Origin: Melieria omissa
Lineage: Eukaryota; Arthropoda; Insecta; Diptera; Ulidiidae
Length of the DNA stretch: 64,000 nt
Direction: 5' to 3'
Assembly: GCA_963971225.1 (NCBI GenBank)
Contig: OZ020267.1
Location: 89,703,648 to 89,767,647 of the forward strand
Shown here: piece by piece, positions 46,917-58,654 of the stretch
Position numbering within the stretch: position 1 is the first letter of the stretch
Layout: each line of letters begins with the position of its first letter
Made by a program: the position numbers and the translations under genes
The notes under the pieces: model-generated
Database searches by the model: none
The model's input: only the letters and a program-made list of their open reading frames with translations
What the model was told of the DNA's origin: nothing

Positions 46917-49900
46917 CTAAAGCCAATTCGAGAGGTTTAGAAAGGCAAGAAGTGAGCTTACCTTGTAGTCTTTGATTTCGTCAACGTTCGTAAACGTCGT
47001 TTTACCTAGAGTTTTCCACCGTCTCCTTGCTAGGGCCGGGCAATCGCAGAGAAAATGGTGAACCGTTTCCTTTTCCACGGGATTATTGCAGCTTCTACAG
47101 CAGGTATTATGAGGAATGCCCATTTTGGCAGCATGCTCTCCAATGGACCAGTGACCCGTGATGACAGCGGTGGGTCTGGCTGCATCACGTCGGCCTCTGT
47201 TAATTAATTCGGCTGATTTGTTCCTGTCGTACCTTGGCCATAAGGATCTGCTGATTTTACAGGAACGCATCCGAGCCCATCTGGTATCGGCTTTAGCAAG
47301 GAAGCCTTTGGAGATTTCACTCTTGATGGAACCGATTGAGATGCGGACCATTTCCGCTACCCGTTCCTCAAGTGCGGAACCCCCCCTGGCCAGCTCATCC
47401 GCTCTTTCGTTACCCTCAATGTTCTTGTGCCCCGGCACCCAGATTAGGGTAACTTGGAGCCGACGAGCCAGATCCATTAAAGCCTCCTTACATTCCCACA
47501 CCAGCTTGGATATTATAACCGACGAGCCCAGGGCTTTGATGGCAGCTAGGCTGTCAGATAGTATGCATATGCTGTTTTTGTAGGTGGTATCATCCATAGC
47601 CACCCTACAGGCCTCTTTAATAGCGAAAACTTCCGCCTGGAAGACGCTAGCTGTGTTGGGGAAGCGAATGGATTTGCTGAGCCTCAGCTTCTCGGAGTAG
47701 ATTCCCGCTCCTACACCGCAGTCCATCTTTGATCCATCAGTGTAGATTTCGGTATCGCTCCCACTTGTGACTCTTCCTTTCTTCCATTTCGAACGGGAGG
47801 GAATACGTATGCCATACCTTTTCCCGAAGAATACAGTGGGATTTTATAGTCTGTCTCCGCAGTGTGTGCATTTTGCAATTGTTCTAGTATTGACCCGTGC
47901 CTATACGGTTTATTCTTCCAGCATCCTATCTCTCTTAGCCTGAAAGCACTTAGAGTGGCGGTGTTGACGATATGAAGGTCTATCGGAAGTAAGTGCGCCA
48001 ACACATTCAGAGCCTCTGTAGGGCAGGATTTAATCGCCCCTGTTGTTATCGCGCATGCGGTTCTTTGTATTCTACTCAGCTTTGTGGTGTTATAGTCCCT
48101 CCTGAGAGCTTTCCACCAAACTAAGGAATATTAGGTCCGGACGGAGCCCCCATTTCCGGCCAATCATATTTTTACCGGCGTACAGAGCAAAGCCCGCTTT
48201 GCTGACTCGGTGTTCGATGTTTGTTTTCCAGTTTAGCTTTGGGTCCAAGATTGGGTCCAGGTACTTGGCGCTAGACGAGAGGGATAGTGTCGTTCCGTTC
48301 AGCATAGGTAATCTGAATCTAGGTATCTTGGTACGTGTGGTGAAAAGCATCAGTTCAGTCTTACTTGGATTAAGGCATAGCCCACGACCCGTGCACCAAG
48401 CTCTCAATCTTCTCAGCGCTGCCTGAAGGATATCACTGATCACTTCGAGATACATCCCCGATGCCATCACCACGACGTCATCCGCGTATGCCACGACTTT
48501 GATACCTCTACTGTTTAATTCAGCTAGTATTCTATCCAGGGCACAAACCCAAAGTAGAGGTGATAGAACTCCTTGGGGGGTGCCTCTGTTTAGGTATTTG
48601 ATCGGCGAACTTTTCCCCAGTTCAGCGCTGATCGCCCTTGAATGGAGCATTGTTGTTATCCAGCCGCAGATGTCTACATTAACTCCAAGGTATTCTAGCG
48701 ATTCCCGGATCGCATCTATTCGGATGTTGTTGAAGGCCCCCTCAATATCCATGAAGGCCGCCAGTGTATACTCTTTGTGTTCTATGGCCTTTTCCACCAT
48801 CCTTACAACCTCATGGAGTGCCGTTTCCGTGGACTTCCCCTTTAGGTACGCATGTTGGGCATCAGATAGCTTGCTTCTCACCACATTCCTGATATGCAGG
48901 TCGAGCAGCCTCTCGAAGGTTTTAAGTGCAAAGGATGTTAGACTTATCGGCCGAAAATCCTTGGCTGACTCGTGTCCCCTTTTCCCCACCTTGGGAATAA
49001 ATACAACTTTGACCCTTCTCCAACTAGAAGGGACGTATGGAATTGTTATGCATACTCTGAAAATTGCAACGAGCCAAGGAATTATCCACTCCTGCGTAGC
49101 CTGAAGCATCATAGGAAAGATTCCATCCAGTCCAGGTGATTTGTAGGCTGAAAAACTTTTGATTGCCCATGCAACTTTGTCTACCGTTATAATCACGGTA
49201 CCAATACCCGTGGTAGGTAACCTCTGATGCTCAAAATCCTGCTCTTCATCCGAAGATCCTGGGAAGTGAGTTTCTAGAAGTAGATTCAAGGCTTCCTGTG
49301 TGCTACCTGTCCATGAACCATCCTCCATCCTAATAAAAGAGGGGCTGGTATGGTCCTTGGATGAGATCTTACTTAGCCTAGCAAAATCCTTGGTGGTTTC
49401 TATTGAAGAACAAAAATCCTTCCAGCCCTTGCTTTTGGAATTTCTGATTGCTTTTTTGTATTTTCTGAGACTATCTTTGTAACCTTCCCAGTTGCAAGAG
49501 GAGTAGTTCTGATTAAACATCCTACGAGTCTCTACCCTGAGGCTAGTGAGATCCTGGTTCCACCAGGGAGGAAATGATTTTTTGGAGTATTTCACCGGAC
49601 AGGATATTCTAAACGCGGAGGCCATCGCGTTTTCTATCTACATACACGGATATTGCTATCTACATCTCCTGCCGAGGTTATGTCTCAATTGGGTGCCCTA
49701 CCCATTTTCTTCTTGGCTATCTTAGCGAACCTAGACCAGTTGGTGCGTTTGGGGTTTCTATAGGGTGGAGGGGGTTCGGCCCGAACATTTAAGTCGTGCA
49801 GTATCCAAGCATGGTCCGAAAAGGACTTTTGATTGGATACCCTCCACTTATACACAGATACTAGTTCGCTTTCAGTTAGTAGTGTAACATCTAGGACCTC

Positions 49901-50420
49901 CTCCCAGCCACTGAAGTCTTCAGAGCTAGGAAAGGTGAAGGTCGGAGTATTCCCTCTGTTGCATTGTATTGATAATGAAGTCGTAAAGATACTCACCCCT
50001 TTCATTGGTCTCAGTGCTCCCCCATAGTGTGTGCCTGGCGTTGGCATCACACCCTAGGAGCAGTGCACCGGTACAGCCAGCCACCAGTCTACGGACCTCC
50101 TCCGGGGGCGCCTACCGATCGTGCGCCATGTACACTGAGGCTAGTGTCACGCTTACCCCGTCAGCAGCCTCCAGCTTGACCACCGTGGCATCGCCTGTGC
50201 TGTGAAGAGGTAGAAGAAACATACAAAGATGCTTTTTTGCGACTATACAAGTACTCGGCTTACCGTCGATCCTTTTATAGAAGAGATTGTAGTCGCTTCG
50301 TTGGAGCCCTCATAGTGCTCCGCACCCATGGCTCCTGGACGAGGGCGATGTCAACGTCTGCCTCCGATGGGAGGACAAAGATGTTGTCCGGTGCCAACTT
50401 GGAGTGTTGGAGGTTGACTT
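46917..50420 (-). pseudogene. LINE-C ORF2: endonuclease, RT, RNase H
   Basis: Minus strand: endonuclease pieces ('VMPTPGTHYGG' near 50045, frame-shifted; 'SNQKSFSDHAWILHDL' with the SDH motif); an open 511-codon block (49625-48090) with the linker 'SFPPWWNQDLTSLRVETRRM', RT 'TLAAFMDIEGAFNNI', 'RGTPQGVLSPLLW' and 'YADDVVVM'; then after a frame change RNase H (47726-46917) with 'CILSDSLAAIKALG', 'WVPGHKNIEGNERADELA' and the final CCHC finger 'CCRSCNN...HHFLCDC'. Breaks lie near 50050-50400, 49640-49690, 48090 and 47720. The catalytic YADD is intact but the full protein cannot be made from one frame. Confidence 0.87.
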
Positions 50421-50429
50421 GGACAACCT

Positions 50430-51357
50430 TCAATCCCATTTAGTCGTCGGTATGGGGGGATTGGGATCGCAGAGCTTGACGCCGTCCATCAGCTTTTCTA
50501 CGTCCCCAATCTCGTCGATGGCCTCCTCATCCCCGCCGGATGAGCGGAACACCTTAACCTTCGCGTGCCGAACGCCAAAGCGAAGCTTATGGTCTGCCTT
50601 TTCCAGGGCAGCCAGGCTCTCCTCAGTTATCATGAGGAGGAATGACATGCTGGCCTTCTGCGGAGCCTTCACTTTGATCACCTGCCGGTCAGTCATGGGT
50701 ATGGAGGGATTGTGCGCTTGCATATACGTCACCAGTTTATCGGTGTCCAGTGGCATATTTGGCAACCATGTGCGAGCCCGTGGTCTCCTAGGGACCTCAC
50801 TGGCTGGGATAAGCTTAAGCCTTAAGCCTCCCGCTGCCTCCCCTAACTTGGAGATGCAGGTTTCCAGGAATTCCCTAGAAAATTGATCCTCGCATTTGAT
50901 TACCCGATATCCCCGGATAACCTCCGCAGAGTCGAAGCTGGGAAGAGGTGCCGCCGGGCTCGCTGTCAGGTTGCCCATTACATGGTCCATTACCAATTGG
51001 GTCAACCTGGTCTCGATCTCTCCCCACTTTTCCAGTGCTTCTTTGCCGCGGTTGGTGGTAGCGTCGTCGAGTGCAACCTGCAGATGGTCACGCACAACGT
51101 CACTGAAGATCCTCTTCGGTTTCGACGGTTCAGCTGTCCCAGCCAATTTGGGTTTTTTGGTGCCGCGGTTCGACTTCTCCTGAGTAGACCGGTTTCGCTT
51201 CGTCGCTTCAGTTTTTGGCAAGGTCGCTTGGTACTCCCGGTACTCATCGACTACCTTCTGAAACTGCACCTTATCCTCCGCATCCTTGGGTCCTGGCTTG
51301 ATGCCAGGAGTTCGTCTTCGGAGGATGTTCCCGGAACTTATCTCCTGTCCGTTCGTC
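50430..51357 (-). CDS. LINE-C ORF1 protein (DUF4780-like)
   Basis: The minus-strand frame is open from a TAG at about 51360 to the stop at 50430-50432. There is no ATG near the start; the first part reads 'RRRTPGIKPGPKDAEDK' and then 'VQFQKVVDEYREYQATLP'. A basic middle (KRNRSTQEKSNRGTKKPK) precedes a globular domain with 'IRGYRVIKCEDQFSREFLET', 'SEVPRRPRARTWLP' and 'NPSIPMTDRQVIKVKAPQKA', which I recognise as the DUF4780 type found in ORF1/Gag-like proteins of LOA-group LINEs. Likely RNA binding. It has no internal stop, unlike ORF2. Confidence 0.75.
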
Positions 51358-52228
51358 TACTGTCCTTGTCCGATGTCGTGATTTGTCCGACGCTGTGTTT
51401 TTTTGATGTCATATCAACTGTTTCGTACGGTCACCTGCCCAACCTGGCGGGCTGTGCTAAAACACCGAAGTGCTAGCATGGTGACCAAGGCAAGATTGGG
51501 GAAAGGGAGGGTCCGTCACGGCATAGCCCCTTACCGTGATAAGGCCACCGTTTCTTCCTGAGGCGGCCAGGTATCAGGAAAGCTCCGTTCGAATACAGCC
51601 GATATTACTCCCTGGCTGCAAATCAGTCCGATGGGCACGGGTCGCATAACACCCCGGATTAGGGAGGCTTTCGCTGTGCTACCTTAGCCGACCACGACCA
51701 GAACCAGATCTGGAAGTGGCCGTTTCCAGCCGTCACCACGCGGAGATGGTAGCACACGCTTCCATCAGCCAACTGAGTTACGGCACGTACACTTTCCAGT
51801 GTTACATGTTGATCCCCCTGAGTGACTGACGGCACGACGGCCATCAGGCATTTTAGTTTAAATTAATTGAATTAAATCCCGAAACCAACGCCTAAATAAA
51901 AAATCGATGTGCGCACTGTGAATTCTTTTAATTCAATGTGTCTTATAATTTTGTTACGATTGCAACTACCCAAAATATTACTGATTTTCATAAAAGCTAA
52001 CGGTATATTTGACAGGAATTTCTATGAATATTAAGTTGTGCCTAAAATTAAAACTGATACTTCACAAAATTATTCTGCGTTTTTGCTTTTCTAAAAAAAT
52101 TACTGTTTAGATTTGGCGAAGCTGCAAAGTGAAATTTTCTGAATGTCTTATAATTATGTTACGCACCTTATGTATACACATGCATTTGCGAAGCGTTATG
52201 ACTAGGGAGCAGATTTGCATGCACTAAA

Positions 52229-52427
52229 CCCGTTACGGCCCGCTTGCTGCCCGTTAAACATATTTATGCGGCCCGCCAAGCATTTCTAAAATTGATTTTA
52301 TTTTATCGATTTTGCTCTAATGTTTATTATAATTAAAGTTTTGTGAATAAGTATTACTTTATGTGCGGCCCGCCAAAAAATTTTACAATTTTAATTGGCC
52401 CGTTGATTAAAAAGGTTCCTCACTCTT
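52229..52427. mobile_element. hAT-like MITE fragment
   Basis: An 8-bp duplication GCACTAAA (52221-52228, 52428-52435) flanks ~199 bp with 'gcggcccgcc' blocks near both ends and a right end complementary to AAGAGTGAGGAACCTTTTT, as in Charlie/Tip-like hAT ends. The left end does not match the right, so the left TIR may be lost. Confidence 0.55.
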
Positions 52428-52623
52428 GCACTAAACAATTAAAAGTAAGCGCATAGGATACATCTACAAAAATAAAGCATATGAACAAAGACTTGGAATT
52501 AGAATTCAAGTTGAAAAAATTCGAATTATTACGTTTACCAAGTAAAACAATAACACTACTCGGAGTGTTAAGCGTGAAACTAGAGGTCATTTATAGCAAC
52601 CTGTGGAATGCACATGTATTTAA

Positions 52624-52860
52624 CCCTTTCGGGACTACTGGGATAATACGTCCCAGCAGGTTTTTAACGCCCCTCAAAACATTTATTGAAATCTCACGAC
52701 CCACGCAAAATATTTTTTCGATTTCAATGTTCCCGCATAGAAGAATGATTTCAGATTATGTGAGCATCCAATATAATTTTCTAACCCCAACATTTATAGG
52801 ATGAGAATAATTCTACGAAGAGTGTTTTGCATTCCAAAAATAAACTCCGTCCCGAAAGGG
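52624..52860. mobile_element. piggyBac-like MITE
   Basis: TTAA at 52620-52623 and 52861-52864 flank 237 bp whose ends are CCCTTTCGGGAC and GTCCCGAAAGGG. TTAA duplication plus CCC ends is the standard piggyBac signature. It is non-coding. Confidence 0.85.
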
Positions 52861-52864
52861 TTAA

Positions 52865-53715
52865 AAGCAAATATGCACTAATAATTAAATGCCATTTCAA
52901 AGAAAGATATTTCGTGCATTTAGTGGAGAATATTAAAAAAAACATGCATTTGCATGGAAATCCGCTCCCTTGTTATGATCAATATTACTTTTGTTTTGGT
53001 TCACAAGTCGAAGCAACGGATAAAATATCTTTGTAAATAATTTAATTTTCTTTCTTTAAAGCGATTGGTTTTGCTGTTGTTTCAGCTATTTATGCATATT
53101 TTTGCAAATTTTCGGTAAACGCAATTTTGAAACATATTTTCCAAAATGTGGATATTTTCTATTTAAACTGGTTAGTTTGTGGTTTTCACTTTTCAATAAG
53201 GGTATCCAGAATACAGGCAGACCACGCTTATCGTGGTTGAAATTTTTGAAAAAGTAAATAATTTTTAATTCGTGAAATACTGAAGTGAACAAATATTTGC
53301 TGCCTTCATATAAATAAGTGTATACATAGATGTTCTAAAAGGCATTTTTTTTTTAATATTAATACATATTAATACATTTGTATAGATTTTAAAGCAAGTT
53401 TTCTGAAGGTGTCCCCAAGTGGCGACAATGGGTTTATGTGAATAAACATTTAGAGTAACATGTCATACTCAGTTTTTTATTTTCTGATCCAATGTCCCTT
53501 TAAAAGGATTTTACAATTTTAAGGACGTAAATATTTTAAGGAATTTATTTAAATATTTGCAGTTGTGCAATGATAAAGATATGGGTATCAAATGGACGAA
53601 GGAAATTGTTGCTTTTAGACTATATATTTTTACTAAGAAATTGAGACTAATTGATTAAAACGTTCCCCTACTTATAAAGTCACAACACTACGAGAATCTC
53701 AGCTGGAGCAACGGA
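52865..53715. other. unassigned AT-rich DNA
   Basis: Short frames only (for example 52827-53036). No domains, terminal repeats or target duplications recognised. Confidence 0.5.
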
Positions 53716-53899
53716 AATCAAACGCTCTTAGCGACATTTTTAGTTTGACGGAGGTTAACATATTTCAAAAACTTTTTAATGAAACAATAACTATCATTAA
53801 TAAAAAAATCAAACGCTCTTAGCGAAATTTGTAGTTTGACGGAGGTTAACATATTTCAAAAACTTGTTGATGAAACAATCACTATCATTAATAAAAAAA
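53716..53899. repeat. 91-bp tandem duplication
   Basis: Two copies of a unit starting 'aatcaaacgctcttagcga' (53716 and 53807) with 'tagtttgacggaggttaac' inside, differing at a few positions. Non-coding. Confidence 0.8.
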
Positions 53900-54419
53900 A
53901 TCAGGACTTTACGCCGCTCAAAATAACCGTCATAGCTTCCGAATCACTGCCAATGAAATGAAGATTTTCCTAAGGATTCTCATTCTATGAGGATATCATC
54001 GTCTAATGAATACTGCGAAGTGCCAATTGTAAGCAAGGCTATGTCACGAAACAGGTTTCTGTAAATTAATTAAAATACACATGGGCGTAGCCAGGAATTT
54101 TTTTAGGTCTTTTTTCGAGGACAATTTCTCAAAAATCAATGAAAAAACGAGGACATTTTTTTGAAAAAAAAGTAGGACATATTTATTGACAAGAATATTG
54201 AGAGATACTTTAAAAGTATCATTTTTTGGTTTCTCAAAATAGAGAAACATCGTTAGTACATGAAATGAATCAAATTGATTTTATAAATTTTTACCATTGA
54301 TTTCGCGTTTTATAAAACCAATTTTCTGGGATTTTCAGCAAATTTCCTGAGGACTTCATCTTCTATTTCAGATTTTCTTTCCTTTACCATTTTCCGATGC
54401 ACACTGAGCATGCATAGTC

Positions 54420-54482
54420 CTGAAAAAAATAAAAACATCGTTATCATATGAAATGAATCAAATTAATTTTCTAAAACTTTAC
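54420..54482 (-). other. intron in hAT transposase gene
   Basis: On the minus strand 63 bases begin GTAAAG and end with a T-rich tract and CAG. Removing them joins 'MGENRLNG' to 'LCMLSVHR' in frame within the dimerisation domain, a good sign of a real spliceosomal intron. Confidence 0.8.
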
Positions 54483-54646
54483 CATTTAGTCGATTTTCGC
54501 CCATGGTTGATCTTAGCCAGGTTTTAACACGCCGCAAAGTGCTGAACGACCTTTCTACGGTGCAAGTCGTGCAAGGTAGTGCCAATAATATTTCCAATGC
54601 ATGTGATACAGTAGGAAAAAAGGTGTCCGCTTCCTTGATTACGTCG

Positions 54647-56182
54647 CACAGTGTTGCGAGTTCATATAGCGGAGTGACAAAAATAGAAGGAGTGGTCGTA
54701 TATAAATGGAATTTGGTATACAGTTATTGTATGAGTAAAGAACTTACTGTGCAAAATTTCAATGAAATCGGACGAAAACTTCGACTACCTCCCATACAAA
54801 CGGATTTGAAAAAACTTTGTATTAACAATGAAAATTATCTCAGTTCATAAAAAATACATTCAAAATATTTGTTTTTTAATATAAATTTATTTATAAATGT
54901 GTATATAGATAAAATGCGCTTTTTCAAAAGTGATTGAAAATAAAATCGCGATGAAGTGCTCCACCGCTGCTCAGAAATTGCTCTTAGAGGGTTAAAATGT
55001 TAGGCTGACCCCCACTAATTTTTCCTCCTGAATATTTCTTTCCAACATAAATACCCCCTATCTCCAACCCTTAATGAGGCTCCCATACAAAACCATCGTT
55101 TTTATAAAGTGGGCTCCCGCTGCTCTCAGGTTGGTCCCAGACGTACCATATGTAAGACTGACCCCAATTTATTTTCCCTTTCGAATATTTTTTCTATACA
55201 CACCTAACCGCTACATTCAACTCTTAAGGTGGCTGCCATACAAAACTAGTAATTTTCAATGGAACTGGCTCCACACTTGTAAATGTAGTAAAGTAAGCGA
55301 AGAAACATCGTATCTGGCAAAGTACTTAACCGATTTGAATGATTTATTAAAAAATCGTCAACATTCCTGAATGCCAAAAATACAAAATTAATTAAAGTTC
55401 AAAAATTCACCCCCAGAGGGCGCCTCCCATACAATTGAAGTAGTACGGTTGTCAACTTTTGGTTCTGTACGAAAAAAAAATCAAAGTACTGTCGAAACTT
55501 TATTAACCCCTCTATTTCGAATATAATGGTAATCGTAATTGATTTTCCGAAGCTATCTTCAACAAATTTTTCATCATCAGCAGAGCATTAATTGACCGAT
55601 TGCTATTGGCTTTCAACCAAACTGTGAAAATATCGCAAATTTGCACTCAAGTCTTCACCGTAAAATGCCAATAACTTCCATTCGCGCAAATATGCGCAGC
55701 TAAAAATTGTAAAGCATAATCTACATACTTGCCAAATAAAAATATCAAAAAATTTCAAAAGTGATATTTAACGTTTTTTTTTTAATCACTTTTAAAATTT
55801 GAACTCACTTTTTATTCCCTCGCTTTCTTTACTTAATTTTCATCATAACGGTACTGCTCATAGGTGAGAGTAATCTGCAAAATGTTGGTCTTGTCAGACC
55901 TAGATTATATAAAACTTACGACAATAGTAACTTTTAGAAACCTGCTCATAATTTATTTTAAAATATTCAACCTCAAAGTCAAAGCAAAAATTTGCTGTTT
56001 GTACACAATTTTTTTTCAACGCTCGAAGAGCGTACTTTAAGAGCTCATAACTTCTATGTTATCCAATATTTTTTCATAAAACTTCGGATTTCTCTTAACT
56101 GAAGTATTTCCAACCTCGTATTCAGATTTTTGCGCTTTTACAGTTGCATTTTGGCATTTTTGTCACTACTCGCAACACTGTG
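54647..56182. mobile_element. Transib-like non-autonomous element
   Basis: A 5-bp GC-rich duplication CGTCG (54642-54646, 56183-56187) flanks inverted ends CACAGTGTTGCGAGT; both arms carry AGTGACAAAAAT slightly further in (the left after a short extra segment). The 5-bp GC-rich duplication and a CACAGTG start (identical to the V(D)J recombination heptamer) are the Transib signature. The 1536-bp interior has no transposase but carries a diverged ~160-bp direct repeat (about 54985-55110 and 55150-55265). The hAT gene frame is continuous if this insert and one CGTCG are left out. Confidence 0.82.
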
Positions 56183-57731
56183 CGTCGCACACTTGCAAAT
56201 TTTTCATCGCTTCTTCACTAAGCTGTTTGTCTTTCCATAATTCAAGTGTTATACCATAATTCAATTTCTGCACTTAGATCCAATTCATAAAATTCTGAAA
56301 ATGGCTTGATGTCTTCTTTCAAATCGCCAATACTTTTTTTCAACATAATGTATGGATGCAATGTGAGTAGTGAAAATGCAGGCAAATTGAATGGCGCGAA
56401 TCGATTTGCAAGCGATGATATCAACGAATCCAAATACGGAATTAGCAACGATATTTTCCAATAATCATTTGGATTCGATGCAGGTTGATTTGAACGACGC
56501 CGCTGTCGTTGGGTTAGTCTGGGCATGTCCAATTCAATATCAATCGAGTTCGCTATTTCTTTTGCCTCGTCTAGAATTTCATCAATCACGGTATCTACAG
56601 CGGTTCGATGGCTAGAGATAACAGTTGATATTCTATCAAGATGGTCTTTGCATTTGAGCAAGTCAAGACTTTTAGATTGAAGACCATTCACGACAGGCTC
56701 AAGAATATCCGAATATTTGGCAATTATTGAAGTGCATATGATAAATACAGGTTTCGTTGCTGCAGAGTGTAGCTGAAATGCAGCTGAACGCGTTTTTGCA
56801 TTGCCTTCGGTGGATAAAGTCAGTAATGCGTTCACGATCTCAACGAATTTGGCTTTGAAAACAGCAATGCTCTTGTGTTTTTGAGACCAACGAGTTTCAC
56901 AAAGGGCGGGTATGTTCGGAGCACACTTTCGCCGTAGCACTGATTCTCGGAAAAATCTTATTATGTCTTTGATGGTGCCAATAGTGTTTCGTACTTCCGG
57001 GACCGTGTTCAAATCATTAACAACAAGGTTCAATCTGTGGCTTGCGCAGTGGAAAAACAATGCTTTTTTGTATTTTTTTCGGATATGTGCTTGAACGCCT
57101 CCTTCTTTTCCGGCCATAGCACTGCAGCCATCGTACCCTTGCCCAACGTATGTGTTCGGTTCAAGTTCACAGCTCACGACTGCGCGACCAATTTCATCTG
57201 CAATTGTTGGAGCGTCCATCGCATTTAGTTCAGAGAAACCCATGAATTCTTCTCGTATTTTTGCTTGGCTTTTGTCGTAAAATCGAATACCCAATGACAG
57301 TTGCTCTTTTCCTGATATATCTGCTGTTTCATCAGCCAAAATGCTGTATGCTGATGCCTTTTTAGCGTCAGTAATTATCATATCTTTCACTACCTCGCCA
57401 CATAATGCAATTATTATATTTCTAGATGTTAGAGAAATCTCATTGAAAAGTCCTCGTTTTTCTGCAATTTTGCGAATTGTCCTCATTTTTTATAAAAATT
57501 TTCATTGATACTCTTTTTCACTCTCATTGATACGCTTTTTTCCCAAATTGTCCTCGTTTTTTACGAGAATACTCTTTGAAAAGTCCTCGTTGTTTCAGCA
57601 TTTTCTCCAAATGTCCTCGAGGACAAAGATTAATTTTTTCTTAAAAAACGCAGAATTTTTCGAGGACATTTGGCTTCGGTTGGGGCATTTGCCCCTACCT
57701 GCCCCTACCTGGCTACGCCCATGAAAATACA

Positions 57732-58130
57732 GTACTTTTCGCTTTTTCCTTCCACTGCCCAAGAATCCACTGAAATCGCACCTTTTACTCCTGACGGGGT
57801 CGTCAATGAAATCACAAAACTGAAGAAAAGTCCGGGTTTTGACCTAATCACTGCAGACATATGTACTAAAAAATTTATCGACTAAAGCCGTAATAAAATT
57901 GACATCGTTAATGAATGCTTGTGCTAAAATATATCCCACTACACTGGAAGGTGCCTGAAATAATAATGATTGCAAACCCGAAGAAAAACTAACGAAGTTA
58001 CTTCTTACCGCCTAATTGCATTACTGCCAGTAACGGGCTAACTAATCGAAAAATTACACCATCAAGCAAAAATTACACCATCAACAGCAAAATGGCTTTT
58101 CTGGGTTTGACATCAGTTCCAGGGTAATTG
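57732..58130 (+). pseudogene. LINE reverse-transcriptase scrap (jockey-like)
   Basis: Just right of the hAT duplication a plus frame reads 'FTPDGVVNEITKLKKSPGFD' and 'LITADICTKKFID', then a stop. It continues with several stops through segments like 'IANPKK', 'ITASNG' and 'SKMAFLGFD'. This fits the start of a jockey-group RT (KKSPGYDLI motif). No ends are visible. Decayed. Confidence 0.6.
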
Positions 58131-58254
58131 GGTACCGCTGATTTCGAATCCGCAACTAGTTTTTAAAACTTAATTTCCGTTTTCGCAAAAAATGGGCGTG
58201 TCACTTTTTCGGATTTTCCCTGACTTTTTTCATGTTAGGAAGTGTAACTTTTAA

Positions 58255-58651
58255 AGCAATAAACCGGTTGACATGATTTTCACTTGTTGGCATTTACAGC
58301 ACTTCTCGGCTTCTTTTCCAATGTAATTTATTTTTATAAGTTTTAAGATTCCGCGGTAATTGAACCTCAAAGTCGGAAAATATGTAAACACAAGATCTCT
58401 AACTGAGCCGTCGGCGGATCGCTTTATAAATGAAAACGCGGGGTTTTGCGGAATGGCGTGCGCTTTATTCGCTAGATAACACACGAATGAATAGTAAGAC
58501 ATTAGACGACACATACGGCCGGAGCCGGTGGATTGGGAAAGTGGAACATAAGTACAAAGGGGAACTGGAAAGGAGAGGATTTGAGTTTTGCAGGATCCAC
58601 AGAACATTGGAACGACACATTTGCACATGGCGGCCCGCGTTGCCTCTGGCA
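58255..58651 (-). repeat. probable BEL2 3' LTR
   Basis: On the minus strand a segment begins TGTTGCCAGAGGCAACG and carries AATAAA ('gcgaataaagcg') about 165 bases in. There is no clear polypurine tract before it and the far end is not fixed; 58255 is a guess. A long open frame on the minus strand here has no recognised domain. Confidence 0.4.
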
Positions 58652-58654
58652 ACA

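Larger units (their letters stand above)
46798..51840 (-). mobile_element. full-length LOA-like LINE (LINE-C)
   Basis: A 14-bp target duplication CCATCAGGCATTTT (46784-46797 and 51841-51854) flanks 5043 bp. Minus order: 5' leader from 51840 beginning GGCCGTCGTGCCGTCAG, ORF1 with a DUF4780-type domain, ORF2 with endonuclease, RT, RNase H and CCHC, and a 3' end near CTAACCAACCAA. The presence of the leader and duplication implies a complete retrotransposition event. Confidence 0.92.
45472..52168 (-). mobile_element. Tc3-like transposon with long inverted repeats
   Basis: TA duplications (45470-45471, 52169-52170) flank inverted repeats of about 232 bp, starting AGGTGCGTAACATAATTA, at 45472-45707 and 51937-52168. 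The arms are about 90 percent alike by eye. Long repeats and the transposase type point to the Tc3 branch. Without LINE-C the element is about 1.64 kb, a full length. Confidence 0.92.
54310..57486 (-). pseudogene. hAT transposase (DUF4371 / 52K-repressor type), split
   Basis: Exon part 57486-56242 (414 codons) reads 'KKASAYSILADETADISGKE' (first catalytic Asp region), 'VGQGYDGCSAMAGKEGGV', 'FHCASHRLNLVVND' and 'PALCETRWSQKHKS', the DUF4371/RNase-H-fold core of ZMYM/52K-repressor-like hAT proteins. It ends one frame off near 56240 and continues to 'EEAMKNLQVCD', where the Transib-like element enters. Beyond it (54641 downward) the frame resumes: 'VIKEADTFFPTVSHALEILL', 'TVERSFSTLRRVKTWLRSTM', a 63-bp intron, then 'LCMLSVHRKMVKERKSEIED' and a stop at 54310. 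The N-terminal zinc finger is not visible. Inactive. Confidence 0.85.
54080..57723 (-). mobile_element. hAT element with DUF4371-type transposase
   Basis: A perfect 8-bp duplication AAAATACA (54072-54079, 57724-57731) flanks ends CATGGGCGTAGCCAGG and CCTGGCTACGCCCATG. Sub-terminal regions at both ends carry multiple CGAGGAC/GTCCTCG motifs. The coding strand is minus. A Transib-like element is inserted in the gene (54647-56182), so the hAT proper is about 2.1 kb. Confidence 0.93.
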
